64,000 nucleotides of DNA from an uncultured Acidaminococcus sp. (GTDB taxonomy: Bacteria; Bacillota; Negativicutes; Acidaminococcales; Acidaminococcaceae), in the NCBI GenBank assembly GCA_900538365.1, contig UPXT01000004.1, forward strand, positions 1 through 64,000, read 5' to 3'. The notes below the pieces were generated by a model. It had not been told where the DNA came from. It did no database searches and saw nothing but the letters and a program-made list of their open reading frames with translations. This document shows positions 15,917 through 26,166 of the stretch, one piece after another (the stretch's first letter is position 1; each line of letters begins with the position of its first letter). Both the position numbers and the translations under genes were made by a program.

Positions 15917-17549
15917 GGCCGTCACTGAAGCGGTCCAAAAGGCCATCAAGGCCGGCACCTTGAAACAAGGGGAAATGGTCCCCCTTGTCTTTACGGTTCC
16001 GCCCCAAAAGGCTTTTGGCGATTTTGCAACAAACTTTGCCCTTCAGGCAGCGCGCAATTTCCATTGTGCGCCCCGCATGATTGCTGACGCTGTCGTAAAA
16101 TACCTAGACTGCAGCGCCGTCGAAAAAGTGGAAGTGGCCGGTCCGGGCTTCCTCAATTTCTATTTGAAATCGGACTGGCTCTATGAAGGACTTGCAAGGA
16201 TCCTTGAAAAAGGCGAGCGTTATGGGAACCTTCCCAAAAAAGCTGGCGAAAAGATTCAAATCGAATTCGTGAGTGCCAACCCGACAGGGCCCCTTCATGT
16301 GGGTCATGGCCGCGGAGCCGCTGTTGGCTCGAGCCTGGCAAACCTTATGCTTGCCGCCGGTTACGATGTGACACGGGAATACTACATCAATGACGCGGGC
16401 AACCAGATGCATAATCTGGCCCTTTCCGTCAATGCCCGCTATTTGGAACTTTTTGGAAAAGAAGTCCCCTTCCCGGAAAATGGCTACCATGGGGAAGATA
16501 TCATCGTCACGGCCCGGCGCATCAAAGAAAAATATGGCGATCAGTTCCTTCATATGAATGAAACAGAACGTCTTTCCGCCTTCCAGACCCTTGCCAAGGA
16601 TGAAAAGCTCGCAGCCCTGCGGGAAGATCTGGAAGCCTTTAACTGCAAGTTTGATGTGTGGTTCAGCGAGCAGAGCCTCCACGATGCGAATAAGATCAAG
16701 GAAGCTGTGGACGCCCTCCAGGAGAAGGGCTATATCTACGAAAAGGGCGGTGCCCTCTGGTTCCGTTCCACTGATTTCGGAGATGATAAGGACCGTGTAG
16801 TCATTCGTGACAACGGGGTATCGACCTATTTTGCCGCCGATATTGCCTATCATCAAAATAAATTCCAGCGTGGCTTTGACCGCGTCATCAACCTTTGGGG
16901 CGCCGATCATCACGGCTACATTCCCCGTGTGAAAGCGGCCATGGAGGCCTTGGGGTACGATCCCAGCCATCTGGAGATCCTCATTCTCCAAATGGTCAGC
17001 CTCTATCGCAATGGTGAGCTGGTCAAGATGAGCAAGCGGACGGGCAAGGCGGTCACTCTCAATGAGCTCATTGAAGAAGTCGGAACGGATGCGGCACGCT
17101 ATTTCTTCATCATGCGCAGCATGGACAGTCAGCTTGACTTTGACCTGACCTTGGCAACGGAACATTCCAATGATAATCCTGTGTACTATGTACAGTATGC
17201 CCATGCCCGCATTTGCAGCATCTTGAAGCAGATGGAAGAGGAACACATTGCGCTTGATCCTCACTGTGACCTATCGGTCCTTGTGGAATTAGTGGAAATC
17301 GACCTCATCAAGAAGCTAGGTGACTATGAAGATCTGGTGGAAATGGCCGCAGCTGAACGGGCACCCCATAAGATTGCCCATTATGTCTATGACCTTGCCG
17401 GTCTTTTCCATTCGTTCTATAATCAGTGCCGCGTGCTGGGCGTCGATCCAAAACTCCAGCAGGCCCGTTTGGCCCTCATTACGGCCACGCGTCATACGCT
17501 GCGCCATGGTTTGATGATTCTCGGTGTTTCCGCACCGGACCATATGTAA
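15891..17549 (+). CDS. argS: Arginyl-tRNA synthetase
   Basis: Class I aminoacyl-tRNA synthetase of 552 residues that charges tRNA-Arg. The N-terminal Arg-specific additional domain is at 1-110, the HIGH-type motif HVGHGRG near 135, the KMSKR motif near 379 (KMSKRTGKAV; the KMSK lysine is retained although many ArgRS lack it), and the DALR anticodon-binding domain at about 430-552 ending in the classic M terminus. GTG 15891 is the start, supported by AGGAGG at 15877-15882; upstream in-frame codons overlap the DUF1934 gene and do not fit ArgRS N-termini. Confidence 0.96.
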   Translation: MDIKNVLTEAVTEAVQKAIKAGTLKQGEMVPLVFTVPPQKAFGDFATNFALQAARNFHCAPRMIADAVVKYLDCSAVEKVEVAGPGFLNFYLKSDWLYEGLARILEKGERYGNLPKKAGEKIQIEFVSANPTGPLHVGHGRGAAVGSSLANLMLAAGYDVTREYYINDAGNQMHNLALSVNARYLELFGKEVPFPENGYHGEDIIVTARRIKEKYGDQFLHMNETERLSAFQTLAKDEKLAALREDLEAFNCKFDVWFSEQSLHDANKIKEAVDALQEKGYIYEKGGALWFRSTDFGDDKDRVVIRDNGVSTYFAADIAYHQNKFQRGFDRVINLWGADHHGYIPRVKAAMEALGYDPSHLEILILQMVSLYRNGELVKMSKRTGKAVTLNELIEEVGTDAARYFFIMRSMDSQLDFDLTLATEHSNDNPVYYVQYAHARICSILKQMEEEHIALDPHCDLSVLVELVEIDLIKKLGDYEDLVEMAAAERAPHKIAHYVYDLAGLFHSFYNQCRVLGVDPKLQQARLALITATRHTLRHGLMILGVSAPDHM

Positions 17550-17585
17550 TTTTTCTATAGCAAGAACAGACAAGGGAGGAAAAAC

Positions 17586-19205
17586 ATGACCAAGTATATT
17601 TTCGTAACGGGCGGCGTTGTTTCGTCTTTGGGTAAGGGCATCACGGCAGCGTCCTTGGGCCGTCTCCTCAAGAGCCGCGGCTATAAGGTAACGATCCAGA
17701 AATTCGATCCCTACATCAATATCGATCCTGGTACGATGAGCCCTTATCAGCACGGCGAAGTTTTCGTCACCGATGACGGCGCGGAGACGGACCTTGACCT
17801 GGGCCATTATGAACGTTTCATCGATATCAACTTGACCCGCAACTCCAACGTTACGGCCGGTCGGATTTACCAATCCGTCATCGACAAGGAACGGCGCGGT
17901 GATTATTTGGGCCGTACGGTACAGGTCATTCCTCACATTACCAACGAGATCAAGGAACGGGTCTACCGCGTAGGCCGCGAAGAAAACGCTGATTTTGTCA
18001 TTACGGAAATTGGCGGTACCGTAGGGGATATTGAAAGTGAACCCTTCCTGGAAGCCATTCGCCAAGTCAAGAAGGATGTCCCCCGCAATGACTGCCTCTA
18101 TATCCATGTCACCTTGGTCCCTTATATTGCCGCTGCCGGCGAGCTGAAGACCAAACCGACCCAGCACAGCGTCAAGGAACTGCGCAGCATCGGCATCACC
18201 CCGGATATCCTTGTCTGCCGCAGTGAACATGAAGTCAGCAAGGAAATGCGCGAAAAGATTGCCATGTTCTGCGACGTGGATACGGATGCTGTCTTCCAGG
18301 CCCTGACGGCAAAGAGCATCTATGAAGTGCCCCTGTTGCTCCAGGAACAGGGTATGGACAAGGTTGTCCTTAAGAAACTCAACATGGAAGACCGTCCCTG
18401 CGACATGAAGGAATGGAAGGATATGGTCGGCAAGATCATGGCGCCCCACAAGGACAAGACAAAAATTGGCGTCGTAGGAAAATACGTTGAACTCCCTGAT
18501 GCTTACATCAGTATCGTCGAAGCCTTGAAGCATGCCAGCTTCTACAACCATGCCGATGTGGAAATCGAATACATCAATGCTGTTGACGTGGAAAGCCCGG
18601 AAGCAAACCTTGACGAAATTTTCAAGGGCATCGATGGAATCCTTATCCCTGGCGGCTTTGGTGACCGCGGCATTGAAGGCATGATCCGTTCTGCCCAGTA
18701 TGCCCGGGAACATAAAATTCCTTTCTTTGGTATCTGCCTTGGTATGCAGTGCGCTGTCATCGAATATGCCCGCAACGTGTGCGGGATGAAGAAAGCCAAC
18801 AGCACGGAATTTGATGAAGCTACGCCCTATCCTGTGATTTACCTCATGCCGGAACAGATGAGCGTTGAAATCAAGGGCGGGACCATGCGTCTTGGGAAGT
18901 ACCCCTGCAAGCTCATTGCCGGCAGCCATGCCGAAGCAGCTTATGGAATGGACCTTATCAGTGAACGCCATCGTCATCGCTATGAAGTCAACAATGATCT
19001 CAAGGAAGAACTCTTCTCCCATGGCCTTGTCCAGGCAGGGACGCTGCCTAACGGCAAGCTGACGGAAATTGTCGAACTGCCGGAAAGCGAACATCCTTGG
19101 TATGTTGGGGTCCAGTTCCATCCGGAACTGAAATCCCGTCCGACCAATCCGCATCCGCTGTTTAAAGCGTTCATTGCGGCTGCCCTGAAAAACCAGAAGC
19201 ACTGA
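17586..19205 (+). CDS. pyrG: CTP synthase
   Basis: A 539-residue enzyme that aminates UTP to CTP with glutamine, the last step of de novo pyrimidine nucleotide synthesis. The N-terminal synthetase domain begins with KYIFVTGGVVSSLGKG (P-loop) and includes VTDDGAETDLDLGHYERF; the C-terminal class I glutaminase domain has the nucleophile cysteine near residue 384 in GICLGMQ and the His-Glu pair in VQFHPE. GGGAGGA precedes ATG 17586. It lies 36 nt after argS with no terminator seen. A long antisense reading frame here is a coding shadow. Confidence 0.98.
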   Translation: MTKYIFVTGGVVSSLGKGITAASLGRLLKSRGYKVTIQKFDPYINIDPGTMSPYQHGEVFVTDDGAETDLDLGHYERFIDINLTRNSNVTAGRIYQSVIDKERRGDYLGRTVQVIPHITNEIKERVYRVGREENADFVITEIGGTVGDIESEPFLEAIRQVKKDVPRNDCLYIHVTLVPYIAAAGELKTKPTQHSVKELRSIGITPDILVCRSEHEVSKEMREKIAMFCDVDTDAVFQALTAKSIYEVPLLLQEQGMDKVVLKKLNMEDRPCDMKEWKDMVGKIMAPHKDKTKIGVVGKYVELPDAYISIVEALKHASFYNHADVEIEYINAVDVESPEANLDEIFKGIDGILIPGGFGDRGIEGMIRSAQYAREHKIPFFGICLGMQCAVIEYARNVCGMKKANSTEFDEATPYPVIYLMPEQMSVEIKGGTMRLGKYPCKLIAGSHAEAAYGMDLISERHRHRYEVNNDLKEELFSHGLVQAGTLPNGKLTEIVELPESEHPWYVGVQFHPELKSRPTNPHPLFKAFIAAALKNQKH

Positions 19206-19361
19206 GTTTATAACAGAAGCAGGGAAGTCCTTTCCTGCATTCCTGTTGTGATAAGAGGGGATGCGGCAGGCTGCACCCCAATGAAGCAGGTTCCCTCATA
19301 AGGGGGAGACGGCTGGAAGATGTTAGGAAATCCAGCCCAACAAGATAATGGAGGCGTAATG
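19206..19361 (+). other. Leader region between pyrG and glpX
   Basis: 156 non-coding bases. A GCAGGGAA-GTCC-TTTCCTGC hairpin (about 19218-19237, one G-T pair) occurs early but has no U-tract. No promoter or riboswitch that I can recognise. Confidence 0.4.
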
Positions 19362-20324
19362 ATGAACAGAGAATTATCCATGGAATTTGTACGCGTAACG
19401 GAAGCTGCAGCCATTGCGAGCGCCAGAGGCGTTGGCCGTGGGGATAAAAACGGCATTGACCAACTGGCCGTCGATGCCATGCGCAAGATGTTTGATACGG
19501 TGAACATCAGCGGGACCGTCGTGATTGGCGAAGGCGAAATGGACGAGGCTCCGATGCTCTATATTGGGGAGCATGTCGGTGCTGGCGGCCCGGAAGTAGA
19601 CATCGCCGTTGATCCTGTTGAAGGTACGAACCTTGTTGCCAAAGGACAGCCTGGTGCCATTGCCGTTATCGCGATTGCTCCGAAAGGATGCCTGCTCCAT
19701 GCGCCTGATATGTACATGGACAAGATTGCTGTCGGTCCCCGTGCCAAAGGATGCATCAACATCGATGATCCGGTTTCCGCTAACCTCGAACGGGTGGCCA
19801 ACGCCCTCAACCGCAAAGTTGGTGACCTTACGGTCGTTGCCCTTGACCGTCCCCGTCATCGCAAGATCATTGAAGAAGTCAGGGCAGCCGGTGCCCGGAT
19901 CCGTCTCATCAGCGATGGGGATGTCGATCCGATCATCAATGCTGGGATTGAAGGAACCGGCATCCATATGTACATCGGCCGCGGCGGTGCCCCGGAAGGT
20001 GTCCTTGCTGCAGCTGGGCTCAAATGCTTGGGCGGCGATATGCAGGCCCGTCTCTGCCCGGAAAATGAAGAACAGGAAGAACGCTGCCATAAGATGGGCA
20101 TTCCCGATGTGAAGCAAATCCTCACCATCGATGATCTGGTAAAGGGTGATGATGTCATGTTCACCGCTTCGGGAATCACGAACTGTGATCTGCTCCACGG
20201 CGTCAACTTCTTCGGCAACGGCGCCCGTACCCATACGATTTCCATGCGTTATGCAACGGGCACGGTCCGTTTCGTTGATGCTGTCCATACCTTTGACCGC
20301 AGCAACATCAATATCAAACTGTAA
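19362..20324 (+). CDS. glpX: Class II fructose-1,6-bisphosphatase
   Basis: A GlpX-type phosphatase of 320 residues that converts fructose-1,6-bisphosphate to fructose-6-phosphate in gluconeogenesis. Characteristic motifs are GRGDKNGIDQLAVDAMR near 26, GEGEMDEAPMLY near 55, the metal-binding DPVEGTN near 86 and ISDGDVDPIINAG near 180. GGAGG at 19350-19354 supports ATG 19359 or 19362; the protein would start with NRELSMEFVRVTE as usual. A terminator follows, separating it from mfd. Confidence 0.96.
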   Translation: MNRELSMEFVRVTEAAAIASARGVGRGDKNGIDQLAVDAMRKMFDTVNISGTVVIGEGEMDEAPMLYIGEHVGAGGPEVDIAVDPVEGTNLVAKGQPGAIAVIAIAPKGCLLHAPDMYMDKIAVGPRAKGCINIDDPVSANLERVANALNRKVGDLTVVALDRPRHRKIIEEVRAAGARIRLISDGDVDPIINAGIEGTGIHMYIGRGGAPEGVLAAAGLKCLGGDMQARLCPENEEQEERCHKMGIPDVKQILTIDDLVKGDDVMFTASGITNCDLLHGVNFFGNGARTHTISMRYATGTVRFVDAVHTFDRSNINIKL

Positions 20325-20342
20325 TCTTGTAGGAAATCCAGA

Positions 20343-20395
20343 AGCGGGAGCAGCATCTCATGACCCTGTCATGCGGTGCGGCCCCGCTTTGTTTT
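20343..20395 (+). terminator. Intrinsic terminator after glpX
   Basis: AGCGGG at 20343-20348 pairs with CCCGCT at 20383-20388, enclosing an inner CATGAC/GTCATG hairpin, followed by TTTGTTTTG. Confidence 0.75.
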
Positions 20396-20430
20396 GATTC
20401 CTTGTTTTGTGTAGGAAATGGATAGCAAAT

Positions 20431-23400
20431 ATGATGAATGAATTGATCCGCCTGTTAGGGCGGGAAAAGACAACAAAAGAAGGAATCCAAGCTTGGCAAA
20501 AGGCCCAAGGCCCTTTGACAGTGACCGGCCTGTCAGGATCCATCAAAGCCGGCTTTTTGTGCGCCCTCCAAACCTTTGGTAAGGCCTCAGATCCGCTCAT
20601 CATCCTGACCCCGCGGAGGGAAGATGTGCGCCTTTTGCGCCGTGAACTGACCCCGTTTTATCCGGACCGTGCCATGCGTGAACTCTATCCCATTGGACTC
20701 ATCCATGGTGAAATCGATACACGCAATGAAGAGGTCATGGCAGAACGGGCAGCTGCCCTTGAAATGATCCTCAAAAAAGAAGCGGGCATCATCTTTGTCA
20801 CGGCAGAAGCCGCCATCCAGAAACTGCCAAGGCCTGAAGGTCTTATGCGGGACAGCATGACCCTGACCCAGGGGGATGAAAAAGATCGCGGTGAACTCAT
20901 AGAGCGTCTTGTCAAAGAAGGCTACGAACGCACGGATCAGGTCGAAACCTTGGGCCAATTTTCCGTTCGCGGCGATATCCTTGATATTTTTCCCATCAAT
21001 GCCAAGGATCCAATCCGTATTGAATGGTTTGATGAAACCATCGATGCCATCCGCCGCTTTTCCTTGGAGGATCAGCGCAGCATCGGCGCCCTCATAAAAG
21101 TTGATATCATGCCCATTGCTTCCGGCGAAAAGGAAGCGGAATCCAGTCTGTTTGATTACGTATCGCCTGACCAGCTTCTTGTCCTTGATGAAGCAGCCGC
21201 GTTTTTTGAAGAAGCCAAGAAATCCTATCTCGACAACCGGGAATTCAAGGAACAGCTTTTTTCGGAAAAGCAACTGCTGGAGCGCTCCCAAAAGAACCAT
21301 CTCCTAGTCGTGAGCGCCCTTTCCCAGCCCCTTTATCAGGCCTATCCCCGCCTTGCCATTAAGGTGCGCACTGCGGCGCCTTATAACCGCAGCATGGACC
21401 TTCTCATCAAGGACCTCAAAGGCTGGATCAAAGAAGGTATCCATCCCCTCATTATGATGGGGACCCGGGATAAAGCGTTTGGGACGGCCCAGCATCTTGA
21501 AAATGAAGGGGTCCCCATGACCTTTGTCCAAAAAGGGAGCCTCATCCCGGAAAAGGGCGGGGCCGTCTTTGAAGGCGGACTGTCCCATGGTTTTTATTTC
21601 TGGGATGAAAACTGGCTCCTTCTGACGGAAGCCGATATTTTTGGGTCCCGCAAAGAGCGGCGGCAGAAGAAAAAGATCCGTGGTGCCGGGCCCGCCTTGA
21701 CTTATTTTACGGATATCAAGGCAGGCGACTACGTCGTCCATGATACACAGGGCATCGGCCGCTATTTAGGGGTTGAGACCATTATCATCGACGGCATCCA
21801 TCGGGATTACCTAAAGCTCCAATATGCCCAGGGTGACAAGCTTCATGTGCCTGTTGAACAGGTAGGGCTTCTCCATAAATACATCGGCAGCGAAGGTACG
21901 CCGCCCCGCTTGTCCCGGATGGGCCGCAGCGACTGGCAAAAAGCCAAGAAAAAGGCCCAAAAAGCCATCACCATCCTTGCTTCGGAGCTTCTGCGCCTTT
22001 ATGCCCAGCGAAAGATTACGCCGGGACATGCTTTTGCTCCGGATACGCCCTGGCAGAAAGAGTTCGAGGATCGTTTTCCTTTTGAGGAAACGCCAGATCA
22101 GCTCAAAGCCATCCAAGAAATCAAGGCCGATATGGAAAAGCCCGTTCCCATGGAGCGTCTTTTGTGCGGCGACGTGGGATACGGCAAGACGGAAGTCGCC
22201 ATCCGGGCGGCTTTTAAAGCGGTTATGGACGGCAAGCAGGTGGCTGTCATGGCCCCGACGACGGTTCTTGCCCAGCAGCACCTCATCACCTTCCAAAACC
22301 GTATGGATGCCTTTGGGGTCCGTATTGAAATGCTGAGCCGCTTCCGCAGCCGTAAGGAGCAGAAGGATACCCTGGATAAGCTTGAAAAAGGGGATCTTGA
22401 TATTGTCATCGGCACCCATCGTCTGATCCAGCCCGATGTCCACTTCAAGGACCTGGGCCTTCTCATCATCGACGAGGAACAGCGTTTTGGCGTGGCCCAG
22501 AAGGAAAAAATCAAGCAGTGGAGTTCTGGCATCGATGTTCTCACCCTGTCGGCAACGCCGATTCCACGGACCCTCCATCTGGCCCTCGTCAAGGGCCGGG
22601 ATATGAGTGTCATTGAATCGCCGCCGGAAGACCGCCTGCCGGTAGAAACCTATGTGGCAGAATACGATGACGGCATGGTCAAAGAAGCCATCGAACGGGA
22701 GATCCGCCGCGGCGGCCGCGTCTATTACGTCCATAACCGGATCGAGGCCTTGGACCGCATTGCCCACCGCCTGCGGGAAATGATTCCAGGTCTGTCCATT
22801 GGTGTGGCTCATGGCCGCATGACAGAAGATGAACTGGAAGAAGTCATGGTCGGCTTTTACCAGGGGGACTATGATGTCCTGCTTTCAACGACCATCATCG
22901 AAAATGGCCTTGATGTGCCTCTTGCCAATACGATCATCATCGATGGGGCCGAAAACTTTGGCCTTTCCCAGCTTTACCAGATGAGGGGCCGGGTGGGACG
23001 CTCTTCGCGCCTTGCCTATGCGTATTTTCTCTATAAAAAGGATAAGGCCCTGTCTGAAGTCTCGCAAAAACGCCTCCAGGCCATCCGCGATTTTACGGAA
23101 CTTGGCGCTGGTTTCAAGATTGCCATGCGGGACCTTGAGATCCGCGGCGCAGGGAACCTTCTGGGGTCAGAGCAGCATGGCCAGATTGCCGGTGTTGGGT
23201 TTGCCCTTTACTGCCGCCTGCTGGAAGATACGATCAAGGCCCTCCAGGAAGGCAAGAGCCCCGAAGAGGTCCTTCACGATCCAACCATCAATATGAAGCT
23301 GGATGCCTACATTCCTGATGACTTCATCGATAATCCGCGCTACAAACTCGAGCTCTACCGCCGTCTTGGCAGCATGAAGTATGAAGAGCGGGATGATTTC

Positions 23401-23712
23401 ATGGATGAGATCATCGACCGTTTCGGAACTCCGCCAAAGGAGCTCGTGACGCTGTGGAGGGTGGCTGCCATCCGGGCCCTGTGCCGGGACCTTGTAGTGG
23501 ACGCTGTTACCGCGCGTCCCGGTTCCCTTACGATTCGCTTCAACCCGCACAGTAGGGCCAATCCCGATGTCATCCGTGATCTTGTGAAGGAATATGTGCC
23601 GCGCCTTACCTTCAGCCTCAATCCCGTGCCCCAGCTCGTTTTGCGGATGACAGGTCCTGCCACTGACGCACTGACTTTCCTTGAAAAGAACCTGCCCCGC
23701 CTGCTGAACTGA
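20431..23712 (+). CDS. mfd: Transcription-repair coupling factor
   Basis: A large DNA translocase of about 1093 residues that removes stalled RNA polymerase and recruits UvrA. Domains in order: UvrB-homology region (GLSGSIKAGFL near 34), RNA polymerase interaction domain with DYVVHDTQGIGRYLG near 432, RecG-like helicase with Walker A GDVGYGKTEVA near 579, DEEQRFG near 680, the TRG motif region and a C-terminal regulatory domain. Length is slightly below the usual 1150. ATG 20431 or 20434 is favoured over the upstream TTG. The flippase gene follows after 14 nt. Confidence 0.96.
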   Translation: MMNELIRLLGREKTTKEGIQAWQKAQGPLTVTGLSGSIKAGFLCALQTFGKASDPLIILTPRREDVRLLRRELTPFYPDRAMRELYPIGLIHGEIDTRNEEVMAERAAALEMILKKEAGIIFVTAEAAIQKLPRPEGLMRDSMTLTQGDEKDRGELIERLVKEGYERTDQVETLGQFSVRGDILDIFPINAKDPIRIEWFDETIDAIRRFSLEDQRSIGALIKVDIMPIASGEKEAESSLFDYVSPDQLLVLDEAAAFFEEAKKSYLDNREFKEQLFSEKQLLERSQKNHLLVVSALSQPLYQAYPRLAIKVRTAAPYNRSMDLLIKDLKGWIKEGIHPLIMMGTRDKAFGTAQHLENEGVPMTFVQKGSLIPEKGGAVFEGGLSHGFYFWDENWLLLTEADIFGSRKERRQKKKIRGAGPALTYFTDIKAGDYVVHDTQGIGRYLGVETIIIDGIHRDYLKLQYAQGDKLHVPVEQVGLLHKYIGSEGTPPRLSRMGRSDWQKAKKKAQKAITILASELLRLYAQRKITPGHAFAPDTPWQKEFEDRFPFEETPDQLKAIQEIKADMEKPVPMERLLCGDVGYGKTEVAIRAAFKAVMDGKQVAVMAPTTVLAQQHLITFQNRMDAFGVRIEMLSRFRSRKEQKDTLDKLEKGDLDIVIGTHRLIQPDVHFKDLGLLIIDEEQRFGVAQKEKIKQWSSGIDVLTLSATPIPRTLHLALVKGRDMSVIESPPEDRLPVETYVAEYDDGMVKEAIEREIRRGGRVYYVHNRIEALDRIAHRLREMIPGLSIGVAHGRMTEDELEEVMVGFYQGDYDVLLSTTIIENGLDVPLANTIIIDGAENFGLSQLYQMRGRVGRSSRLAYAYFLYKKDKALSEVSQKRLQAIRDFTELGAGFKIAMRDLEIRGAGNLLGSEQHGQIAGVGFALYCRLLEDTIKALQEGKSPEEVLHDPTINMKLDAYIPDDFIDNPRYKLELYRRLGSMKYEERDDFMDEIIDRFGTPPKELVTLWRVAAIRALCRDLVVDAVTARPGSLTIRFNPHSRANPDVIRDLVKEYVPRLTFSLNPVPQLVLRMTGPATDALTFLEKNLPRLLN

Positions 23713-23726
23713 CAAGGAGGACCCTT

Positions 23727-25280
23727 ATGGCCGATCGCTTTGTAAAAGGAACCCTGATCCTGACGGCAGCAGGACTCATGGTCAAAATCCTTGCTTCCGT
23801 AAACCGAATCTTCCTGTCTCGCCTTTTGGGTGGGGAAGGGATTGGGCTCTATCAGCTTGCTTACCCCTTATATAATCTTCTTGTCGGCATTGTCGCGGCA
23901 GGCATTCCTGCCGCCATGAGCCTCATTGTGGCCCGTTATGCGGCCAAAAAGGAGTGGGGGAGCGTGCACCGTGTCGTTACGGTGTCCTTTCCCTTCCTGG
24001 CCCTTTTGGGCCTTGCCGTAAGTCTTGCTGCCTATGGCCTTATTCCCTGCCTATTTTCATCAGGCCTCATCAAGGATGAACGGGCCCTCGTCCCTATGCT
24101 CTTTTGCGTGCCCGCCCTGCTTTTGACCGTGCCTCTTGCAGGGCTGAGGGGCTATTTTCAAGGCTTTCAGGAAATGCGGCCTACGGCACTTTCCCAGATT
24201 CTGGAACAATTCTTCCGGGTTGCTTTTATGCTGGTCCTTTCGGTGTGGCTGCTCCCCAAGGGTCTTGCCATGGCGGCAGGTGGAGCCATCTTCGGAGCAG
24301 CTCCGGGGGCCCTTATGGGGTTGCTCTTCCTTCTTTTCTGCTACCGACGCCAGCAGCTCGCCTGGAAGCGGGAGGGCAGGGACCTTACCCTCAAATCACC
24401 CATTTCAGGATTTTTTATCATCCGTGAACTGGTTAGCCTTGCACTTCCTGTGACCCTATCCACCCTTATGATTCCCCTTGTTGGTCTTGTGGAAATCATT
24501 CTCGTCCCGGACCGCCTCCTTGCAGCCGGCTTTACGGTGGCGGCTTCGACGACGGCGTTGGGCTATCTTACAGGGATGGCCATGCCCCTTGTCAATATGG
24601 GAACCATACCGACCAATTCCCTTGCCTGGTCAACGGTGCCCGCCATTTCGGAAGCGTATGCCCTGGGCGACAGTGAAGCCGTACGGAACAAGGCCCGCAC
24701 CGCCCTGCGCATCCTCATCCTTTTTACCCTTCCCGCGGCCGTGGGCATGTACCTTTTGGGAACACCCATTTCCCAGGTCCTTTATGGAATGAAAGCGGCA
24801 GGCCCCGTCGTTTCCTTTCTGGCCCCGTCCGTCTTTTTCCTGGGACTGCATCAGGTGACAGCGGCCATCCTGCAGGGGCTGGGACGGCCCAAGATTCCGA
24901 TGCTGAACATGTTCCTTGGCCTTGCCGTGAAAATCGGCGTCCTTTGGATCTTTGCTGCACAGCCCCAGTGGAACGTCATCGGTGCCGCTTTGGCAACGGA
25001 CCTCGGTCTTGCCCTTTCCGCCTTTATGAATCTTGCCGCCGCTTACCGCTTGGCAAGGATTGCCTTGCCCGTAAAGACGCTTCTGCGCGCTCTGATGGCT
25101 TCCCTTTTGATGGGCGGTGCCGCCCTTTGGGTGAACCGGACCTTACTTGTGAAGCTGGGTCTTGTAACGAGCACGCTGGGAGCCGTTGGTGCCGGCGCCC
25201 TCCTTTACGGGTTCCTGCTCCTTGTTTTGGGAGAGGGTTCCCTCCGTGCACTGAAAAAGAAAAGGAGACACCATGGATAA
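23727..25280 (+). CDS. SpoVB/MurJ-like polysaccharide flippase (MOP superfamily)
   Basis: A 517-residue polytopic membrane protein with about 14 helices, of the PST/SpoVB branch of the MOP exporter superfamily (GTLILTAAGLMVKILASVNRI, LGGEGIGLYQLAYPLYN, GYFQGFQEMRPTALSQILEQ). Relatives flip lipid-linked oligosaccharides or lipid II across the inner membrane. The mfd-spoVB-mazG order is seen in several Firmicutes including spore formers; nothing here indicates sporulation, so a cell-wall or envelope role is likelier. AAGGAGG precedes ATG 23727. It overlaps mazG by 8 nt. Confidence 0.88.
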   Translation: MADRFVKGTLILTAAGLMVKILASVNRIFLSRLLGGEGIGLYQLAYPLYNLLVGIVAAGIPAAMSLIVARYAAKKEWGSVHRVVTVSFPFLALLGLAVSLAAYGLIPCLFSSGLIKDERALVPMLFCVPALLLTVPLAGLRGYFQGFQEMRPTALSQILEQFFRVAFMLVLSVWLLPKGLAMAAGGAIFGAAPGALMGLLFLLFCYRRQQLAWKREGRDLTLKSPISGFFIIRELVSLALPVTLSTLMIPLVGLVEIILVPDRLLAAGFTVAASTTALGYLTGMAMPLVNMGTIPTNSLAWSTVPAISEAYALGDSEAVRNKARTALRILILFTLPAAVGMYLLGTPISQVLYGMKAAGPVVSFLAPSVFFLGLHQVTAAILQGLGRPKIPMLNMFLGLAVKIGVLWIFAAQPQWNVIGAALATDLGLALSAFMNLAAAYRLARIALPVKTLLRALMASLLMGGAALWVNRTLLVKLGLVTSTLGAVGAGALLYGFLLLVLGEGSLRALKKKRRHHG

Positions 25281-26067
25281 GAAAAAAGAAGAACGGGTCA
25301 TGGACCTGACACCGCTTATGGACGTCGTCCGGACGCTGCGCGGTCCTGGAGGCTGCCCTTGGGATCAGGCCCAGGATCATAAGAGTATGCGCCGGGAACT
25401 TGTGGAAGAGGTCTATGAGCTTCTTGAGGCCATCGATGATGGCGATGAAAAAGGCATCCGGGAAGAATTGGGGGATGTCCTTTTCCTGGTTGTTTTCCAT
25501 GCCCTTCTGGCGGAAGAGGCGGGGGCCTTTACAATGCAGGACGTCATTATGGATGTGTCCCAGAAACTCATTCACCGGCATCCCCATGTTTATGGTACGG
25601 TCACGGTAGGAAGGTCGGAGGAACTCCTCAAGAATTGGGATGCCCTCAAAGCCGAAGAGAAAACCGAACGCAAAAGTGCCCTTGATGGCATTGCCCGGGA
25701 CCTGCCGAGCCTGATGAGGGCCTATAAGCTCAGTGAGCGTTCTAGCCGCAAAGGATTTGACTGGCCCGATGCTGACCGCGCTTATGAGAAGGTCAAAGAG
25801 GAAGAAGCTGAATTGGCAGAAGCCGTTTTGTCCAAAAACAAAGACCATATGGAAGAGGAACTAGGCGACCTGTTTTTTGCCCTTTCCGTTTATGCAAGGA
25901 AACTGGGACTTGAACCAGAGACGGCCCTCCATCGAGCCAATATCAAATATGAAAAACGCTTCCGAAAAATAGAAGAAATTATTTCCGAAAGAAATAAAAA
26001 TTGGGAAAATTTATCCATTGACGACATGATTTTGCTTTGGAAGTCGGTAAAACGGGAAAAAATCTAG
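25273..26067 (+). CDS. mazG: Nucleoside triphosphate pyrophosphohydrolase
   Basis: A 264-residue housecleaning NTPase that hydrolyses NTPs or damaged dNTPs to monophosphates. It contains two tandem all-alpha MazG domains: the first with GGCPWDQAQDH near 28 followed by the metal-binding EEVYELLEAID and EELGDVL; the second with EEEAELAEAV and EEELGDLFFAL near 195. Length matches E. coli MazG. AAGGAG lies before ATG 25273, inside the flippase gene end. It is the last gene of the mfd operon. Confidence 0.94.
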   Translation: MDKKKEERVMDLTPLMDVVRTLRGPGGCPWDQAQDHKSMRRELVEEVYELLEAIDDGDEKGIREELGDVLFLVVFHALLAEEAGAFTMQDVIMDVSQKLIHRHPHVYGTVTVGRSEELLKNWDALKAEEKTERKSALDGIARDLPSLMRAYKLSERSSRKGFDWPDADRAYEKVKEEEAELAEAVLSKNKDHMEEELGDLFFALSVYARKLGLEPETALHRANIKYEKRFRKIEEIISERNKNWENLSIDDMILLWKSVKREKI

Positions 26068-26127
26068 CTTTTTCCAAAAAAAAGCGTGCATTTTCACAAT
26101 GTTTGTGATACCATAACGGTAGCCAAA

Positions 26128-26141
26128 GCGCCGAAAGGCGC
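26128..26141 (+). other. Hairpin in the hup 5' leader
   Basis: GCGCC-GAAA-GGCGC, a five-pair stem closed by a stable GNRA tetraloop, 10 nt before the hup ribosome site GAGGAGG. It may stabilise the mRNA of this abundant protein. Confidence 0.5.
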
Positions 26142-26166
26142 AATCAGTATTGAGGAGGACTTACTT

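Noticed and set aside
17316..19202. A 628-codon reading frame on the minus strand
   Set aside because: It is the antisense shadow of pyrG, has no ribosome site and no recognisable protein; GC-rich codon bias of the sense gene keeps it open.
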